The notes below the pieces were generated by a model. The model was not told the origin of the DNA and did not search any database. It saw only the letters and a program-made list of their open reading frames with translations. Shown here in pieces: positions 23,364 through 32,660 of a stretch of DNA of 64,000 nucleotides. How positions within the stretch are numbered: position 1 is the first letter of the stretch; every line of letters starts with the position of its first letter. Source of the stretch: Streptomyces asoensis (lineage in GTDB: Bacteria > Actinomycetota > Actinomycetes > Streptomycetales > Streptomycetaceae); the NCBI RefSeq assembly GCF_016860545.1, contig NZ_BNEB01000003.1, positions 1,612,001 through 1,676,000 on the forward strand. The letters run 5' to 3'. A program made the translations under genes and the position numbers.

Positions 23364-25838
23364 TCAGCTCCCCTCGTGCAGGTCCCATACCCACACTCCG
23401 GCCACCCGCCTACCCGGCCGGCCGACCAGCTCGTCCACCGTCTCACGCAGCCGGTCCGCGTGCGGCTGCGGGGCCAGCACCAGCGCGCCCGCCCGCCAGT
23501 GGGCGAGATCCTCGCGGGCCGCGGCCCGGGCGCGGGCGTCCACCACCGGGACGACGCCCGTGTACCGCACGTCCCGCAGCAGGCTCGCCGTGAAGCGCAG
23601 CGGGACACCGTAGACGCCGGTGCGGTCGCCGTCGCCCTGGGGGCCGTTGAAGTAGCCCCCCGGCATCCGGAAGCCGAGGCCCGACACCGTCTGCCAGTGC
23701 AGCGCCTCGGCGTCCTGGGGGTCGGCGAGCGGCACCGGGACCAGCGTCTCGCCGTCCCTGACGTACGTCTTCCAGGTGCCCTCGGTGAAGAAGGCGGGCA
23801 CCTCGGCGCGCGGCCCGGACTTCAGCGGGGCGGGGACGAGGGGGAGCAGGGCGAGGCAGACGGCGAGCACGCCCGCGTACTGCGTGCCCAGGCGGCGGGC
23901 GCGCGCCAGCCGGTCGACCGCCAGGGCGAGCAGCATGCCCAGCGGCGGGGCGCAGACCAGCGCGAACCGGCTCTCGATGACCGACTCGAAGAGCGGGAGA
24001 GCGGCGAGCGCGGCCCACGGCCCGGGGACGGAGGTGCCGGTGAGGGGGAGGGCGATCCGCGACCCCAGCGACAGCACCGCCGCGCCCGCCGCCGTGAAGG
24101 CCAGCGCCCTGACCGCGGGCCGCCGCCACAGCCCCACCGTGATCGCGAGGGCCAGCAGGACCAGCGGCCAGCCGTAGAAGGCGTTCTGCTCGGTGGGGTT
24201 GAGGGAGAGCGCGTCGGCCCGGCGGGCGTCGCCCGCGATCAGCGAGCGCTCGGCGAAGGAGAGCAGCGCCCGCACGGAGTTGGCGACGCCGGGCGCGGTG
24301 CCGTGGTCGATGCCGGTGTAGCTCTGCGGTCCGGAGAACTGCCAGGCCAGGGGGTAGAGCACGAGCGGCAGGCACACGGCGGCGGCGATCGCCACACCGG
24401 TCAGCAGGGGCCGCGCCGCCCGGCGGGCGACGTCGGGGCGGACCGCGCCGTAGGCGACGGCGAACAGCAGCATGCCGACCGCGGCCAGCAGCAGGGGCTC
24501 CTCGCCGAGGAAGACCTGGTAGGCCGTCATCAGGCCGAGGACCACCGCGTCCCGGGTGACCCGCTCCCCGGTCGTGAGCCGCAGCGCGCGCTCGATGATC
24601 GCCGGGATCATGAACAGCACGACGAAGTTCGGGTGGGCGTTGGCGTGGCTGACCAGGGGCGGGGCGAACGCGGCCAGCGCGGCCCCGGCGAAGGCGGCCG
24701 CGCGCTGGCGCACCAGGCGTTTCACGATCAGCCGGTACCAGGCGGCCGCCGTCGCCGCCGTCCCCAGCGTCAGCACCAGGGTGAGCGTCACGGCCGGGCC
24801 GAGCAGCAGCGTGAGGGGGGTGAGCGGGACGGAGAGACCCGGCATCGTGGTGTTGGCCATCAGGTTCACGCCGCCGGGGAAGCCCTGGAGGTCGGTGAAC
24901 AGGGGATTGCGCAGGTGGGCGACGTTGTCCGCGGTGACCGCGAAGAACCACTCCCACTGGTTCTGGTCCTGGAGGGAGTCGGTGAGGTAGCGGTGGGCCG
25001 GGTCGAGGAGGTGGCCCGAGTGCAGGGCCGCCGCCATCGCGAGGAACAGCAGGACGGCGACGACGTCCGCCGCCCTCGGGACCGGTATCCGCAGCCGGAC
25101 CAGGTCGCGCAGGAACCGGAGGTAGTCCGCGGGCCGCACCTTCGAGCCGGGCCGGTGCGACCAGTGCACGGGCACCTCGGCGACCGGCCAGCCGGCGCGC
25201 TGGAAGTGCCTCAGCACCTCCACGTCGATGGCCCAGCCGTTGAGGCGGGAGGCGGCGAACGCGGTGCGGGCCCGGTCGCCTTCGAACAGCTTGAACCCGC
25301 ACTGGGTGTCCCGCGTGCCGCGCAGGGTCGTCCGGCGTATGAGGACGCTGCCCGCCGTGCCGAGGAGTTCGCGTATCCGGTGCTGGCGGTCGCCGAGGGT
25401 CGCGCCGGGCACGGCCCGTGAGCCGATCGCCGCCGCGTGGCCGTCGGCGAGCGCCTTCTCCAGGTGTTCCAGTTCCTCGACGGGGGTGGCGAGATCGGCG
25501 TCCATGACCAGGACGTGGTGGCCCCGGCTGGCGGCGACCCCGTTGCGCAGGGCGTGGCCCTTGCCCCGGTTGCCGGTGCCGGGTCCGGCGACGAGCCGTA
25601 TCCGGGGGTCCCGGCGGACGGTGACGAGTTCACGGGTCGCGTCGGTGGAGCCGTCGTCGGCGACCAGGACCTCCCAGCTGCCCCAGCGGCCGCCCTCCCC
25701 GTCGAGGTGGCGGGTGACGGCGTCCAGGGTGGGGCCCAGCCGGCGTTCCTCGTTGTAGGCGGGGATGACGACGGAGAGCGCGACGGGCCCCGTGTGCCGT
25801 GCGGTGCGGGGCGGGCCGGGGGCTTGTGCCCCGCTCAC
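23364..25838 (-). CDS. GT2 glycosyltransferase fused to a polytopic membrane domain
   Basis: 824 aa from GTG 25838, which overlaps the GntR stop (GTGA). Residues about 18-250: DPM1-type GT2 with LSVVIPAYNEERRL, VADDGSTDATREL, metal-binding VMDADLATP and a GFKLFEG segment, as in polyprenyl-phosphate sugar synthases. Residues about 265-690: ten or more TM helices with DNVAHLRNPLF and a SHANAHPNF loop, reminiscent of GT-C or YfhO-like transferases; the last 130 residues are extracytoplasmic. Likely makes a lipid-linked sugar and uses it on the outer face (inference). Acceptor unknown. Confidence 0.8.
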   Translation of the reverse strand: MSGAQAPGPPRTARHTGPVALSVVIPAYNEERRLGPTLDAVTRHLDGEGGRWGSWEVLVADDGSTDATRELVTVRRDPRIRLVAGPGTGNRGKGHALRNGVAASRGHHVLVMDADLATPVEELEHLEKALADGHAAAIGSRAVPGATLGDRQHRIRELLGTAGSVLIRRTTLRGTRDTQCGFKLFEGDRARTAFAASRLNGWAIDVEVLRHFQRAGWPVAEVPVHWSHRPGSKVRPADYLRFLRDLVRLRIPVPRAADVVAVLLFLAMAAALHSGHLLDPAHRYLTDSLQDQNQWEWFFAVTADNVAHLRNPLFTDLQGFPGGVNLMANTTMPGLSVPLTPLTLLLGPAVTLTLVLTLGTAATAAAWYRLIVKRLVRQRAAAFAGAALAAFAPPLVSHANAHPNFVVLFMIPAIIERALRLTTGERVTRDAVVLGLMTAYQVFLGEEPLLLAAVGMLLFAVAYGAVRPDVARRAARPLLTGVAIAAAVCLPLVLYPLAWQFSGPQSYTGIDHGTAPGVANSVRALLSFAERSLIAGDARRADALSLNPTEQNAFYGWPLVLLALAITVGLWRRPAVRALAFTAAGAAVLSLGSRIALPLTGTSVPGPWAALAALPLFESVIESRFALVCAPPLGMLLALAVDRLARARRLGTQYAGVLAVCLALLPLVPAPLKSGPRAEVPAFFTEGTWKTYVRDGETLVPVPLADPQDAEALHWQTVSGLGFRMPGGYFNGPQGDGDRTGVYGVPLRFTASLLRDVRYTGVVPVVDARARAAAREDLAHWRAGALVLAPQPHADRLRETVDELVGRPGRRVAGVWVWDLHEGS

Positions 25839-26536
25839 TGAGCGGCCAGCCGCTCGATCAGGGCCATGGAGTCGTCGTTGTACGCGGCGAGGATCACGCG
25901 CGCGGTGGCGGTGTCGCGGTCGTACAGGGCGTCGACCAGTTCGGTGTGTCCCGACCACAGCAGGCCGCGCAGATCGGCCGGCCGGGGCAGGTGCTGGACC
26001 GTGCAGACCCAGGACTGCAACCGCAGCCGGTGCAGGAAGTCGGCGAGATAGGGGTTGCCGAACAGGGCGCTCAACTCGCGCCAGAAACGCAGGTCGTAGC
26101 CGATGAGCACGGTGAGGTCGCCGGCGGACGCGGCCCGCTGCGCCTCCTCGCCGCGGCGGCGCACCCCCGCGATGGCGGCGGCGGTCCGCGGGTCCTCGTA
26201 GTCGTGGTGGTGCCGCCGGCCCTCGTCCAGGGCGAGGAACATGCCCTCGATGATCAGGCTGCGCGCCTCGATCATGCCCCGGAAGTCCTGCACGGAGTAC
26301 TCGTGGACCCGGAAGCCCCGGTGCTGGTCGGCCTCCAGGAGCCCCTGCGCGGAGAGGTCGACCAGGGCCTCGCGCACGGGGGTCGCGGAGACGCCGTACT
26401 GCTCGGCGATCTCCTTGACGGTGAACTCCTGGCCCGGCTTGAGCCGTCCGCCCAGCACCTCGTCGCGAAGCGCGTCGGCGATCTGCTGACGCAGGGTGCT
26501 GCGCGTCACGGCTCCGCTGCCGGTGCTGCCGGGCAT
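25835..26536 (-). CDS. GntR family regulator, FadR-like
   Basis: 233 aa from ATG 26536. A longer reading from GTG 26599 is possible but starts inside a perfect inverted repeat and has a poorly spaced Shine-Dalgarno. N-terminal winged HTH: LRQQIADALRDEVLGGRLKPG then FTVKEIAEQYGVSATPVREALVDLSAQGLLE; C-terminal all-helical FCD-type ligand domain (MIEARSLIIEGMFLAL; DLRFWRELSALFGNPYL; DRDTATARVIL). Metabolite-sensing repressor. Translationally coupled to the glycosyltransferase and downstream of an aminotransferase, either of which may be its target. Confidence 0.9.
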   Translation of the reverse strand: MPGSTGSGAVTRSTLRQQIADALRDEVLGGRLKPGQEFTVKEIAEQYGVSATPVREALVDLSAQGLLEADQHRGFRVHEYSVQDFRGMIEARSLIIEGMFLALDEGRRHHHDYEDPRTAAAIAGVRRRGEEAQRAASAGDLTVLIGYDLRFWRELSALFGNPYLADFLHRLRLQSWVCTVQHLPRPADLRGLLWSGHTELVDALYDRDTATARVILAAYNDDSMALIERLAAQ

Positions 26537-26572
26537 GGTCGGGGCGTCTCCATCGTCGGTGCGGAAGGAAAG

Positions 26573-26602
26573 GGCGTGCTCGTCGGTATGTACGAGCACG
26601 CC
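26573..26602 (-). terminator. perfect inverted repeat, terminator or operator
   Basis: 11-bp arms GGCGTGCTCGT / ACGAGCACGCC with an 8-nt spacer. On the minus strand it is followed by CTTTCCTTCC and lies about 85 nt past the aminotransferase stop, so a terminator is the first reading. It also sits just upstream of the GntR start and could be that protein's operator. Confidence 0.6.
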
Positions 26603-26688
26603 ACCTTACGCGTTCGACGAATTCCGGACCGGCTGCGCACGGACCCCGTGATCCGCCCCGGACGCACCCCGGTTCCCGCCGGGTGGTG

Positions 26689-28047
26689 TCAGCGCTCCGT
26701 GTACTCGTCGGCCACGGTGAGGGCCGCGTCCAGGGCCGCAAGGCCCTCCTTGACCTCGGACTCGGAGACGTTGAGCGGCGGAACGAAGTGGGTGCGGTTC
26801 ATGTTCACGAACGGCCACGCACCGGCCTTCTTGGCGGCCGCCCCGAACGCGGCCATCGCCGCGTTGGCCTCGCCGGCCGCGTTGTACGGCACCAGCGGCT
26901 CGCGGGTCTCCCGGTTCTTGACCAGCTCCAGCGCCCAGAACATGCCGACCCCGCGAACCTCGCCGACGCTGACGTGCCGCTCGGCCAGCTCCCGCAGCCC
27001 CGGACCGACGACCGAGGCACCCAGGTCCCTCGCGTTCTCGACGATGCCCTCCTGCGCCATGACGCCGATCGTCGCGACGGCGGCCGCGCAGGCCAGCGGG
27101 TGCCCGGAGTACGTCAGACCGCCCGGGTAGGGCCGCCTGGCGAAGGTCTCCGCGATGGCGCCGGAGATCGCGACCCCGCCGAGCGGGACATAGCCGCTGT
27201 TCACGCCCTTGGCGAAGGTCATCAGGTCGGGCTTCACGTCGAACAGGTCGGCCGCGAACCACTCGCCGGTGCGACCGAACCCGGCCATGACCTCGTCCAG
27301 GACGAAGACGATCCCGTGGGTGTCGCACAGCTCGCGCACCCCGGCGAGGTAGCCGGGCGGTGGCACCATGATCCCGGCGGTGCCGGGGACGGTCTCCAGG
27401 ATGATCGCGGCGATCGTCCCGGGCCCCTCGAAGGCGATCGTCGTCTCCAGGTGCTCCAGCGCCCGCGCGGTCTCCTGCTCCTCCGTCTCCGCGTAGAAGC
27501 GGGAGCGGTACAGGTAGGGCGCCCAGAAGTGCACGACGCCGGCCGTCGCGGTGTCGGAGGCCCAGCGGCGCGGGTCGCCGGTGAGGTTCACGGCCTGCTG
27601 GGTGCCGCCGTGGTACGAGCGGTAGGCGGACAGCACCTTGGCGCGCCCGGTGTGCAGCCGGGCCATCCGCACGGCGTGCTCGACCGCGTCCGCCCCGCCG
27701 TTGGTGAAGAAGATCTTGTCGAGGTCGCCGGGGGTGCGCTCGGCGATCAGACGGGCCGCCTCCGACCGGGCCTCGACGGCGAAGGCGGGCGCGAAGGTGG
27801 TCAGGTGGGCGGCCTGCTCCTGGATCGCGGCGACGACCTTCGGGTGCTGGTAGCCGATGTTCGCGTAGACGAGCCCGCTGGTGAGGTCGAGGTACCGCTT
27901 GCCGTCGTAGTCCCAGAAGTAGGACCCCTGCGCGCCGGCCACGGCGAGCGGGTCGATGAGCTCCTGGGCGGACCAGGAGTGGAAGACATGCGCGCGGTCC
28001 GCGGCCTTCACGGCGGCGCCGGCCTGGGGGTCGGTCTGAGGGGTCAT
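26689..28047 (-). CDS. class III PLP aminotransferase
   Basis: 452 aa, ATG start. Moves amino groups between an omega-amino compound and pyruvate or 2-oxoglutarate. Class III landmarks: FFTNGGADAVEHAVRMAR near residue 112, SYHGGTQQAVNLTG near 145, LDEVMAGFGRTGEWFA near 248 (cofactor Asp) and FAKGVNSGYVPLGGV near 280 with the PLP Lys. YSGHPLACAAAVATI is also typical. Closest in appearance to beta-alanine/taurine:pyruvate-type enzymes. The neighbouring FadR-like gene suggests an inducible catabolic role. Substrate not certain. Confidence 0.92.
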   Translation of the reverse strand: MTPQTDPQAGAAVKAADRAHVFHSWSAQELIDPLAVAGAQGSYFWDYDGKRYLDLTSGLVYANIGYQHPKVVAAIQEQAAHLTTFAPAFAVEARSEAARLIAERTPGDLDKIFFTNGGADAVEHAVRMARLHTGRAKVLSAYRSYHGGTQQAVNLTGDPRRWASDTATAGVVHFWAPYLYRSRFYAETEEQETARALEHLETTIAFEGPGTIAAIILETVPGTAGIMVPPPGYLAGVRELCDTHGIVFVLDEVMAGFGRTGEWFAADLFDVKPDLMTFAKGVNSGYVPLGGVAISGAIAETFARRPYPGGLTYSGHPLACAAAVATIGVMAQEGIVENARDLGASVVGPGLRELAERHVSVGEVRGVGMFWALELVKNRETREPLVPYNAAGEANAAMAAFGAAAKKAGAWPFVNMNRTHFVPPLNVSESEVKEGLAALDAALTVADEYTER

Positions 28048-28337
28048 GCCGGTGAGCGTAAATGTCCGCGATGCGGAAGCGGTATCGGCGTCCTGTTCCG
28101 TGGAGGGGACGTTTTAGCGACAGGTTGTCGGGCGTGCGGACGGGTCCGCGCACGCCGGCGGGCCGGGGGTGGGCGGACCCCGGCCCCGGGGGAACGGCTG
28201 TCCGAGCCGCCGGGCGGGCCGAGCGCGCTGTTACGCAACCGTAGACAGCGCGCCGCACTACGGCCCGGACCGCCGGATTATTCTCGGCTGGAATGCACAT
28301 GGACCGATCACACATGTGCGGGAGAGGCGGCGCTGCG

Positions 28338-30293
28338 ATGGAGAAGCTGGGCCCGGAGGACCCGCAGCGCATCGGCGGCTACCGGCTGCTCGCGCGGCTG
28401 GGCGCGGGCGGCATGGGGCAGGTCTACCTCGCCCGGTCGGACCGGGGGCGGACCGTCGCCGTGAAGCTGGTCCGGCGGGAGCTGGCGGCACGCGAGGAGT
28501 TCCGGGCGCGGTTCCGGCAGGAGGTGCGCAACGCCCAGCGGGTCGGCGGGTTCTGGACCGCGCCCGTCCTGGACGCCGACACCGAGGCCGCCGTGCCCTG
28601 GGTGGCCACCGGCTATGTCGCGGGGCCGAGCCTCCAGCAGGTCGTGAGCCACGACCACGGCCCGCTGCCCGAGCGGTCGGTGCGCATCCTCGCCGCCGGG
28701 CTCGCCCACGCGCTGGCCAACATCCACGCGGCCGGGATCGTCCACCGTGACCTCAAGCCGTCCAACGTGATGGTCACCATCGAGGGGCCGCGCGTCATCG
28801 ACTTCGGTGTGGCGCGGGCCCTGGAGAGCGTGAGCGGGGACAGCCGGCTGACCCAGACCGGCGCGGTCATCGGCTCGCCCGGCTTCATGGCCCCCGAGCA
28901 GCTGCGCGGCGCCCCGGTCACGCCCGCGAGCGACGTCTTCTGCCTCGGCTCCGTCATCACCTACGCCGCCACCGGCGGGCTGCCCTTCGGTCCGGCCGAC
29001 AGCGGGCCGCACGCCCTGATGTTCCGCATCGCCCAGAACGAACCCGACCTGTCGGGCGTCCCCGAGGGCATCGCCGACCTGGTCCGCGGCTGTCTGCGCA
29101 AGGACCCGGGCGCCCGTCCCTCCCTCGACCGCGTCCTGGAGCTCACCGGGGTCGACGACACCGTCTCCGACGGCCGCTCCCGCGATCCGTGGCTGCCCGG
29201 CTCCCTGGTGGCCGAGCTCGGCCGTCACGCCGTGCGGTTGCTGGAGGTGGAGGACCCCGAGGGCACCGGCGGAACGGCGGGTGCGGACCTGTCCGGTCCG
29301 GGTTCCCCCTTCCCGTCCCCCTCCTACTCCGGCCCGTCCGTCCACCCCGCGGCCCCCGCGCAGTCGGGTCCGCCGGCCCGGCCCGCCGCGGGCGCCTACC
29401 CGGCGGCCGCCTCCGAGGCCTTCCCGCAGCACTCCGGCCCGCGCGAGGACGCGTCCTCGGCGGACCACCGCCCCACGCTGCTCGCGGGCGCCGACGGCAT
29501 CCCCGCGCAGCCCCTCCCGCCCGGGGCGACCGCCCCGGCCCACCCGGCGTACGGCCGCCCTCAGCAGCATCCGCAGCCGTCCGTGCCCCCGGCCCTGCCG
29601 GACGGCTGGTCGCCCGCGCCCGGCGGACAGGCGCCGTACAACCCGTACGCGGACGGTCCGGCGGGCCCCGGTACCGGCGCCGGGTACGGCGGGTACGGAC
29701 CGGCGGACCCGCAGGAGCCGCAGGAGCCGCCGCGCCGCAGCGGCCGTACGACCGGCCTGCTCGTGGCGGTGGCCCTGGTGGTCGCGGTCGCGGCGGGCGG
29801 ATCGGTGTACGCGTTCATGAACGGGGACGGCGACACCACCGCGCAGCCCACGCCCGCGGGGTCCTCCGCGGCGAAGGGCTCGCAGCTGCCGTCACCGGAC
29901 CCGACCGGGTCCGCCCCGTCCTCGGCGTCCCCCTCCGCGTCCGCGGCGGACGGCGTGGTTCCCGATTCCTACCTCGGGAGCTGGACCACCACGGTCACCG
30001 GCGCGGGCGGCAAGGAGACCCGGCGGCTGACCCTCACCCAGGGGAAGGTGGGCGACACGGTGCTCGCGCTCATCGCCGACGGCAAGGGTTACCACTGCGA
30101 GTTCAGCGCCACGCTCTCCCGTCGCCCGGGCGGCGACGGCCCGCTGGAGATCGGCCCCTCGAAGGTCACCGCCGGAGAACCCCTCTCCGCGTGCACCCCC
30201 GGCGCCGCCTCGGAGGTCACCCTCCTCACCGACGGCGGCCTGCGCCGCGAGAACACCGGAACCGGCGAAAAACTCACCTACACCCGCAACTGA
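28338..30293 (+). CDS. membrane Ser/Thr protein kinase (PknB-like)
   Basis: 651 aa from ATG 28338 (GGGAGAGG upstream); an in-frame ATG at 28293 would add 15 residues. Hanks-type kinase domain 15-275: Gly loop GAGGMGQVY, Lys43 in VAVKLV, catalytic HRDLKPSN near 136, DFG near 155, APEQL near 185; all key residues present. Then a Pro/Ala/Gly-rich linker of about 180 residues, one TM helix (about 472-495) and a 155-residue outer domain with a small beta-rich C-terminal part holding two Cys. No PASTA repeats. Probably couples an outside cue to cytoplasmic phosphorylation. Confidence 0.92.
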   Translation: MEKLGPEDPQRIGGYRLLARLGAGGMGQVYLARSDRGRTVAVKLVRRELAAREEFRARFRQEVRNAQRVGGFWTAPVLDADTEAAVPWVATGYVAGPSLQQVVSHDHGPLPERSVRILAAGLAHALANIHAAGIVHRDLKPSNVMVTIEGPRVIDFGVARALESVSGDSRLTQTGAVIGSPGFMAPEQLRGAPVTPASDVFCLGSVITYAATGGLPFGPADSGPHALMFRIAQNEPDLSGVPEGIADLVRGCLRKDPGARPSLDRVLELTGVDDTVSDGRSRDPWLPGSLVAELGRHAVRLLEVEDPEGTGGTAGADLSGPGSPFPSPSYSGPSVHPAAPAQSGPPARPAAGAYPAAASEAFPQHSGPREDASSADHRPTLLAGADGIPAQPLPPGATAPAHPAYGRPQQHPQPSVPPALPDGWSPAPGGQAPYNPYADGPAGPGTGAGYGGYGPADPQEPQEPPRRSGRTTGLLVAVALVVAVAAGGSVYAFMNGDGDTTAQPTPAGSSAAKGSQLPSPDPTGSAPSSASPSASAADGVVPDSYLGSWTTTVTGAGGKETRRLTLTQGKVGDTVLALIADGKGYHCEFSATLSRRPGGDGPLEIGPSKVTAGEPLSACTPGAASEVTLLTDGGLRRENTGTGEKLTYTRN

Positions 30294-30550
30294 CCCCGTC
30301 ACCTCCGGGCCCGGGGAAGCGGTCGGCTGCCGAGGGCGCGGGCGAGCGGGCGGCCGTTCCCTCACCGGGGCCGCCGATTCCGGGATGTCCGGCCTGCGAT
30401 CGCACGACGACTTTGCGATCGCCCGAGCGAGCCGCCCTCGCGTGTGCCGTCCGGTCCGCGAGTCCCTGCGGGCGACCGCAGGGCGGCTTCCGCGTTCGCC
30501 CGGGTGACGGGGCGGGGCGCCCACCGGGGAGGCGGTCCGGGCCGGGGGTG

Positions 30551-31303
30551 TCAGCGGGGTTCCGGGGGGCGTTGGCGGGGCATGTTGGGGCGGGTGTTCG
30601 CGCCGGGCGGCATCGGCAGGCGGCCGTATCCCGAACCGGCCTCCGGGCGTCCGCCGGGGGCGACCGCCGCCTGCATCCCCATCGGAGCGGGCCCGGTCCG
30701 GAACTCGACCATCCAGTCGGCCGTCTCCGTGCGCACCAGCTCCGTGACGTCCTCCGAGAAGCGGCGCAGCACCGCGAGGCACCGCTCGGCGGCCTCGCTC
30801 GCCGTGCCCTCCGCCGGGCCCAGCACCTCGCGGACGCTCTCCGAGGCCCAGTCGAACTGGAGCACCTGGATCCGGCGCTGCACGGCCTGGGCGGTGGCCA
30901 CGTCCCTCATCCAGCCGGACGTCACGCCGAAGAACCGGTCCACGGCCAGGCACGCCACCGCCAGCAGCAGGGCCAGATAGCCCCAGGGCGCGACACCGCC
31001 CACCACCCGGGTCACGTCCAGCAGCGGCAGCGCCGCCGCGCACACCGCCCCCACCGCCGCCCCGGTGCGCAGGACCCGGGCGGCCCGCCGCTTGCCCACC
31101 CGGTCCGCGAGGTACCAGGCGGCGGTCGCCAGGGCCCCGGACTCCACCCAGCGGTACAGCTCGTCCAGCCGCTCGGCGGGCTCGCCCCAGTCCCCGTGCG
31201 GAAGCGTCCGCCCGGCCAGATCGCCCGGGCGCAGTCCGGCCGCGCCCTCACTCCGCCCGTCCTGGGGCGGACCCTCGGGCTGCATCTCCGGCTGCTGACC
31301 CAC
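30551..31303 (-). CDS. 2-TM protein, probable SLATT-like domain
   Basis: 250 aa from GTG 31303 with AGGGAG 6 nt upstream; a longer reading to 31372 lacks such a site. The order is a short helix (ERLDELYRWVESGALATAAWYLADRVGKRRAARVLR), two adjacent TM helices (about 82-102 and 108-126), a long cytoplasmic helical region (AQAVQRRIQVLQFDWASESVREVL) and a Pro-rich tail. The helix-2TM-helix plan resembles the SLATT/DUF4231 effector families linked in the literature to nucleotide-signalling conflict systems. The assignment is by pattern only. Convergent with the kinase gene. Confidence 0.65.
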   Translation of the reverse strand: MGQQPEMQPEGPPQDGRSEGAAGLRPGDLAGRTLPHGDWGEPAERLDELYRWVESGALATAAWYLADRVGKRRAARVLRTGAAVGAVCAAALPLLDVTRVVGGVAPWGYLALLLAVACLAVDRFFGVTSGWMRDVATAQAVQRRIQVLQFDWASESVREVLGPAEGTASEAAERCLAVLRRFSEDVTELVRTETADWMVEFRTGPAPMGMQAAVAPGGRPEAGSGYGRLPMPPGANTRPNMPRQRPPEPR

Positions 31304-31639
31304 CCGGCACTCCCTACTGATCCCGACCGATCCCGGCCGATTGATCCCGACCCTCGACCCGGACCGTTCCATCCCGACCGGTCCGACCCCTCACGTCGCG
31401 TGACACCCGTGACGGCTGATGCTGACGCGCCGGACCTTTCCTACCTCCCAATGGGTGGCGAAGAGGAAGGTTTCGCCTCTTTTACGCCTGGAAGTGGGCC
31501 TTGATCAGGTATAGGACTCACACATAACTCACTCGAAAGAGTGCTGGGGCGACACCCGCACAGACCACGTAGGCTCGTGCCGAGCGGGAAAGACCCGCCC
31601 GAAGGCACGCCCGACAGTCGCAGGACACAGGAGCTGATC
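31304..31639. other. divergent intergenic region between the 2TM gene and ybaB
   Basis: 336 bp without a gene. Near the minus-strand start are two direct copies of TGATCCCGACC (31318-31328 and 31342-31352, 24 bp apart). The middle (31430-31540) is clearly less GC-rich than the flanks and holds a hairpin AAGAGG...CCTCTT (31461-31481) followed by TTTACG. A loose promoter for ybaB may be TTGATC (31501) with ATAACT about 17 bp on. No RNA gene recognised; no SRP RNA motif seen. Confidence 0.5.
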
Positions 31640-31981
31640 GTGATTCCCGGTGGTGGCCAGCCCAACATGCAGCAGCTGCTCCAGCAGGCCCAGAAGATGC
31701 AGCAGGACCTGGCCCGTGCCCAGGAGGAGCTGGCGAACACGGAGGTCGACGGTCAGGCGGGCGGCGGCCTGGTGAAGGCCACCGTGACCGGCTCCGGCGA
31801 GCTGCGCGGACTGCGGATCGACCCGAAGGCGGTGGATCCGGAGGACACCGAGACCCTCGCCGACCTGATCGTCGCGGCGGTCCAGGCGGCCAACGAGAAC
31901 GCGCAGACGCTCCAGCAGCAGAAGCTCGGCCCGCTGGCCCAGGGACTGGGCGGCGGCGGCATCCCGGGTCTGCCTTTCTAG
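31640..31981 (+). CDS. ybaB: YbaB/EbfC family nucleoid-associated protein
   Basis: 113 aa from GTG 31640 with AGGAG 7 nt upstream. Small DNA-binding dimer: N-terminal Gln-rich amphipathic helix (NMQQLLQQAQKMQQDLARAQ), VKATVTGSGELRGLRIDP central beta part, then the helix LADLIVAAVQAANENAQTLQQ and a Gly-rich end. Precedes recR by 79 bp, the conserved ybaB-recR order in bacteria, consistent with a role linked to recombination or nucleoid structure. Confidence 0.96.
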   Translation: MIPGGGQPNMQQLLQQAQKMQQDLARAQEELANTEVDGQAGGGLVKATVTGSGELRGLRIDPKAVDPEDTETLADLIVAAVQAANENAQTLQQQKLGPLAQGLGGGGIPGLPF

Positions 31982-32060
31982 GACCGGTCCGCCTTACGCG
32001 GACCGGCCTCGGCCGACTACCGTACGTACCGCAAGGAACCTCAGGAAGGACGGCAGTCCG

Positions 32061-32660
32061 TTGTACGAAGGCGTGGTCCAGGACCTCATCGACGAGCTGG
32101 GGCGGCTGCCCGGCGTCGGTCCCAAGAGCGCGCAGCGGATCGCCTTCCACATCCTCCAGGCGGAACCGACGGACGTACGGCGGCTCGCGCAGGCCCTGAT
32201 GGAGGTCAAGGCGAAGGTCCGCTTCTGTGCCACCTGCGGCAACGTGGCGCAGGAGGAGCTGTGCGGCATCTGCCGGGACCCGCGCCGCGACCCGGCGGTC
32301 ATCTGCGTCGTCGAGGAGCCGAAGGACGTCGTCGCGGTCGAGCGCACCCGTGAGTTCCGCGGCAGGTACCACGTCCTGGGCGGCGCCATCAGCCCCATCG
32401 AGGGCGTCGGCCCCGACGACCTGCGCATCCGGGAGCTGCTCGCGCGGCTGGCCGACGGCACGGTCACGGAGCTGATCCTCGCCACGGACCCCAACCTGGA
32501 GGGCGAGGCGACGGCCACCTACCTCGCCCGCATGATCAAACCCATGGGCCTGAAGGTCACCCGCCTGGCCAGCGGCCTCCCGGTGGGCGGCGACCTGGAA
32601 TACGCGGACGAGGTCACCCTCGGCCGCGCCTTCGAGGGGAGACGACTCCTAGATGTCTGA
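32061..32660 (+). CDS. recR: recombination mediator protein RecR
   Basis: 199 aa from TTG 32061 (AGGAAGGA upstream); similarity starts at YEGVVQDLIDELGRLPGVGPKSAQRIAF, the N-terminal helix-hairpin-helix. The C4 zinc finger is CATCGN...CGICRD near 54-73, followed by a Toprim domain (VICVVEEPKDV, LGGAISPIEGVGP, LILATDPNLEGEATA). Works with RecF/RecO to load RecA at single-strand gaps. Length is typical. Overlaps the next gene by 8 bp. Confidence 0.98.
   Translation: MYEGVVQDLIDELGRLPGVGPKSAQRIAFHILQAEPTDVRRLAQALMEVKAKVRFCATCGNVAQEELCGICRDPRRDPAVICVVEEPKDVVAVERTREFRGRYHVLGGAISPIEGVGPDDLRIRELLARLADGTVTELILATDPNLEGEATATYLARMIKPMGLKVTRLASGLPVGGDLEYADEVTLGRAFEGRRLLDV

Noticed and set aside
28118..28130. 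13-bp palindrome CGACAGGTTGTCG between the aminotransferase and kinase genes
   Set aside because: Arms of only 5 bp in GC-rich DNA; could be chance, so not called as an operator.
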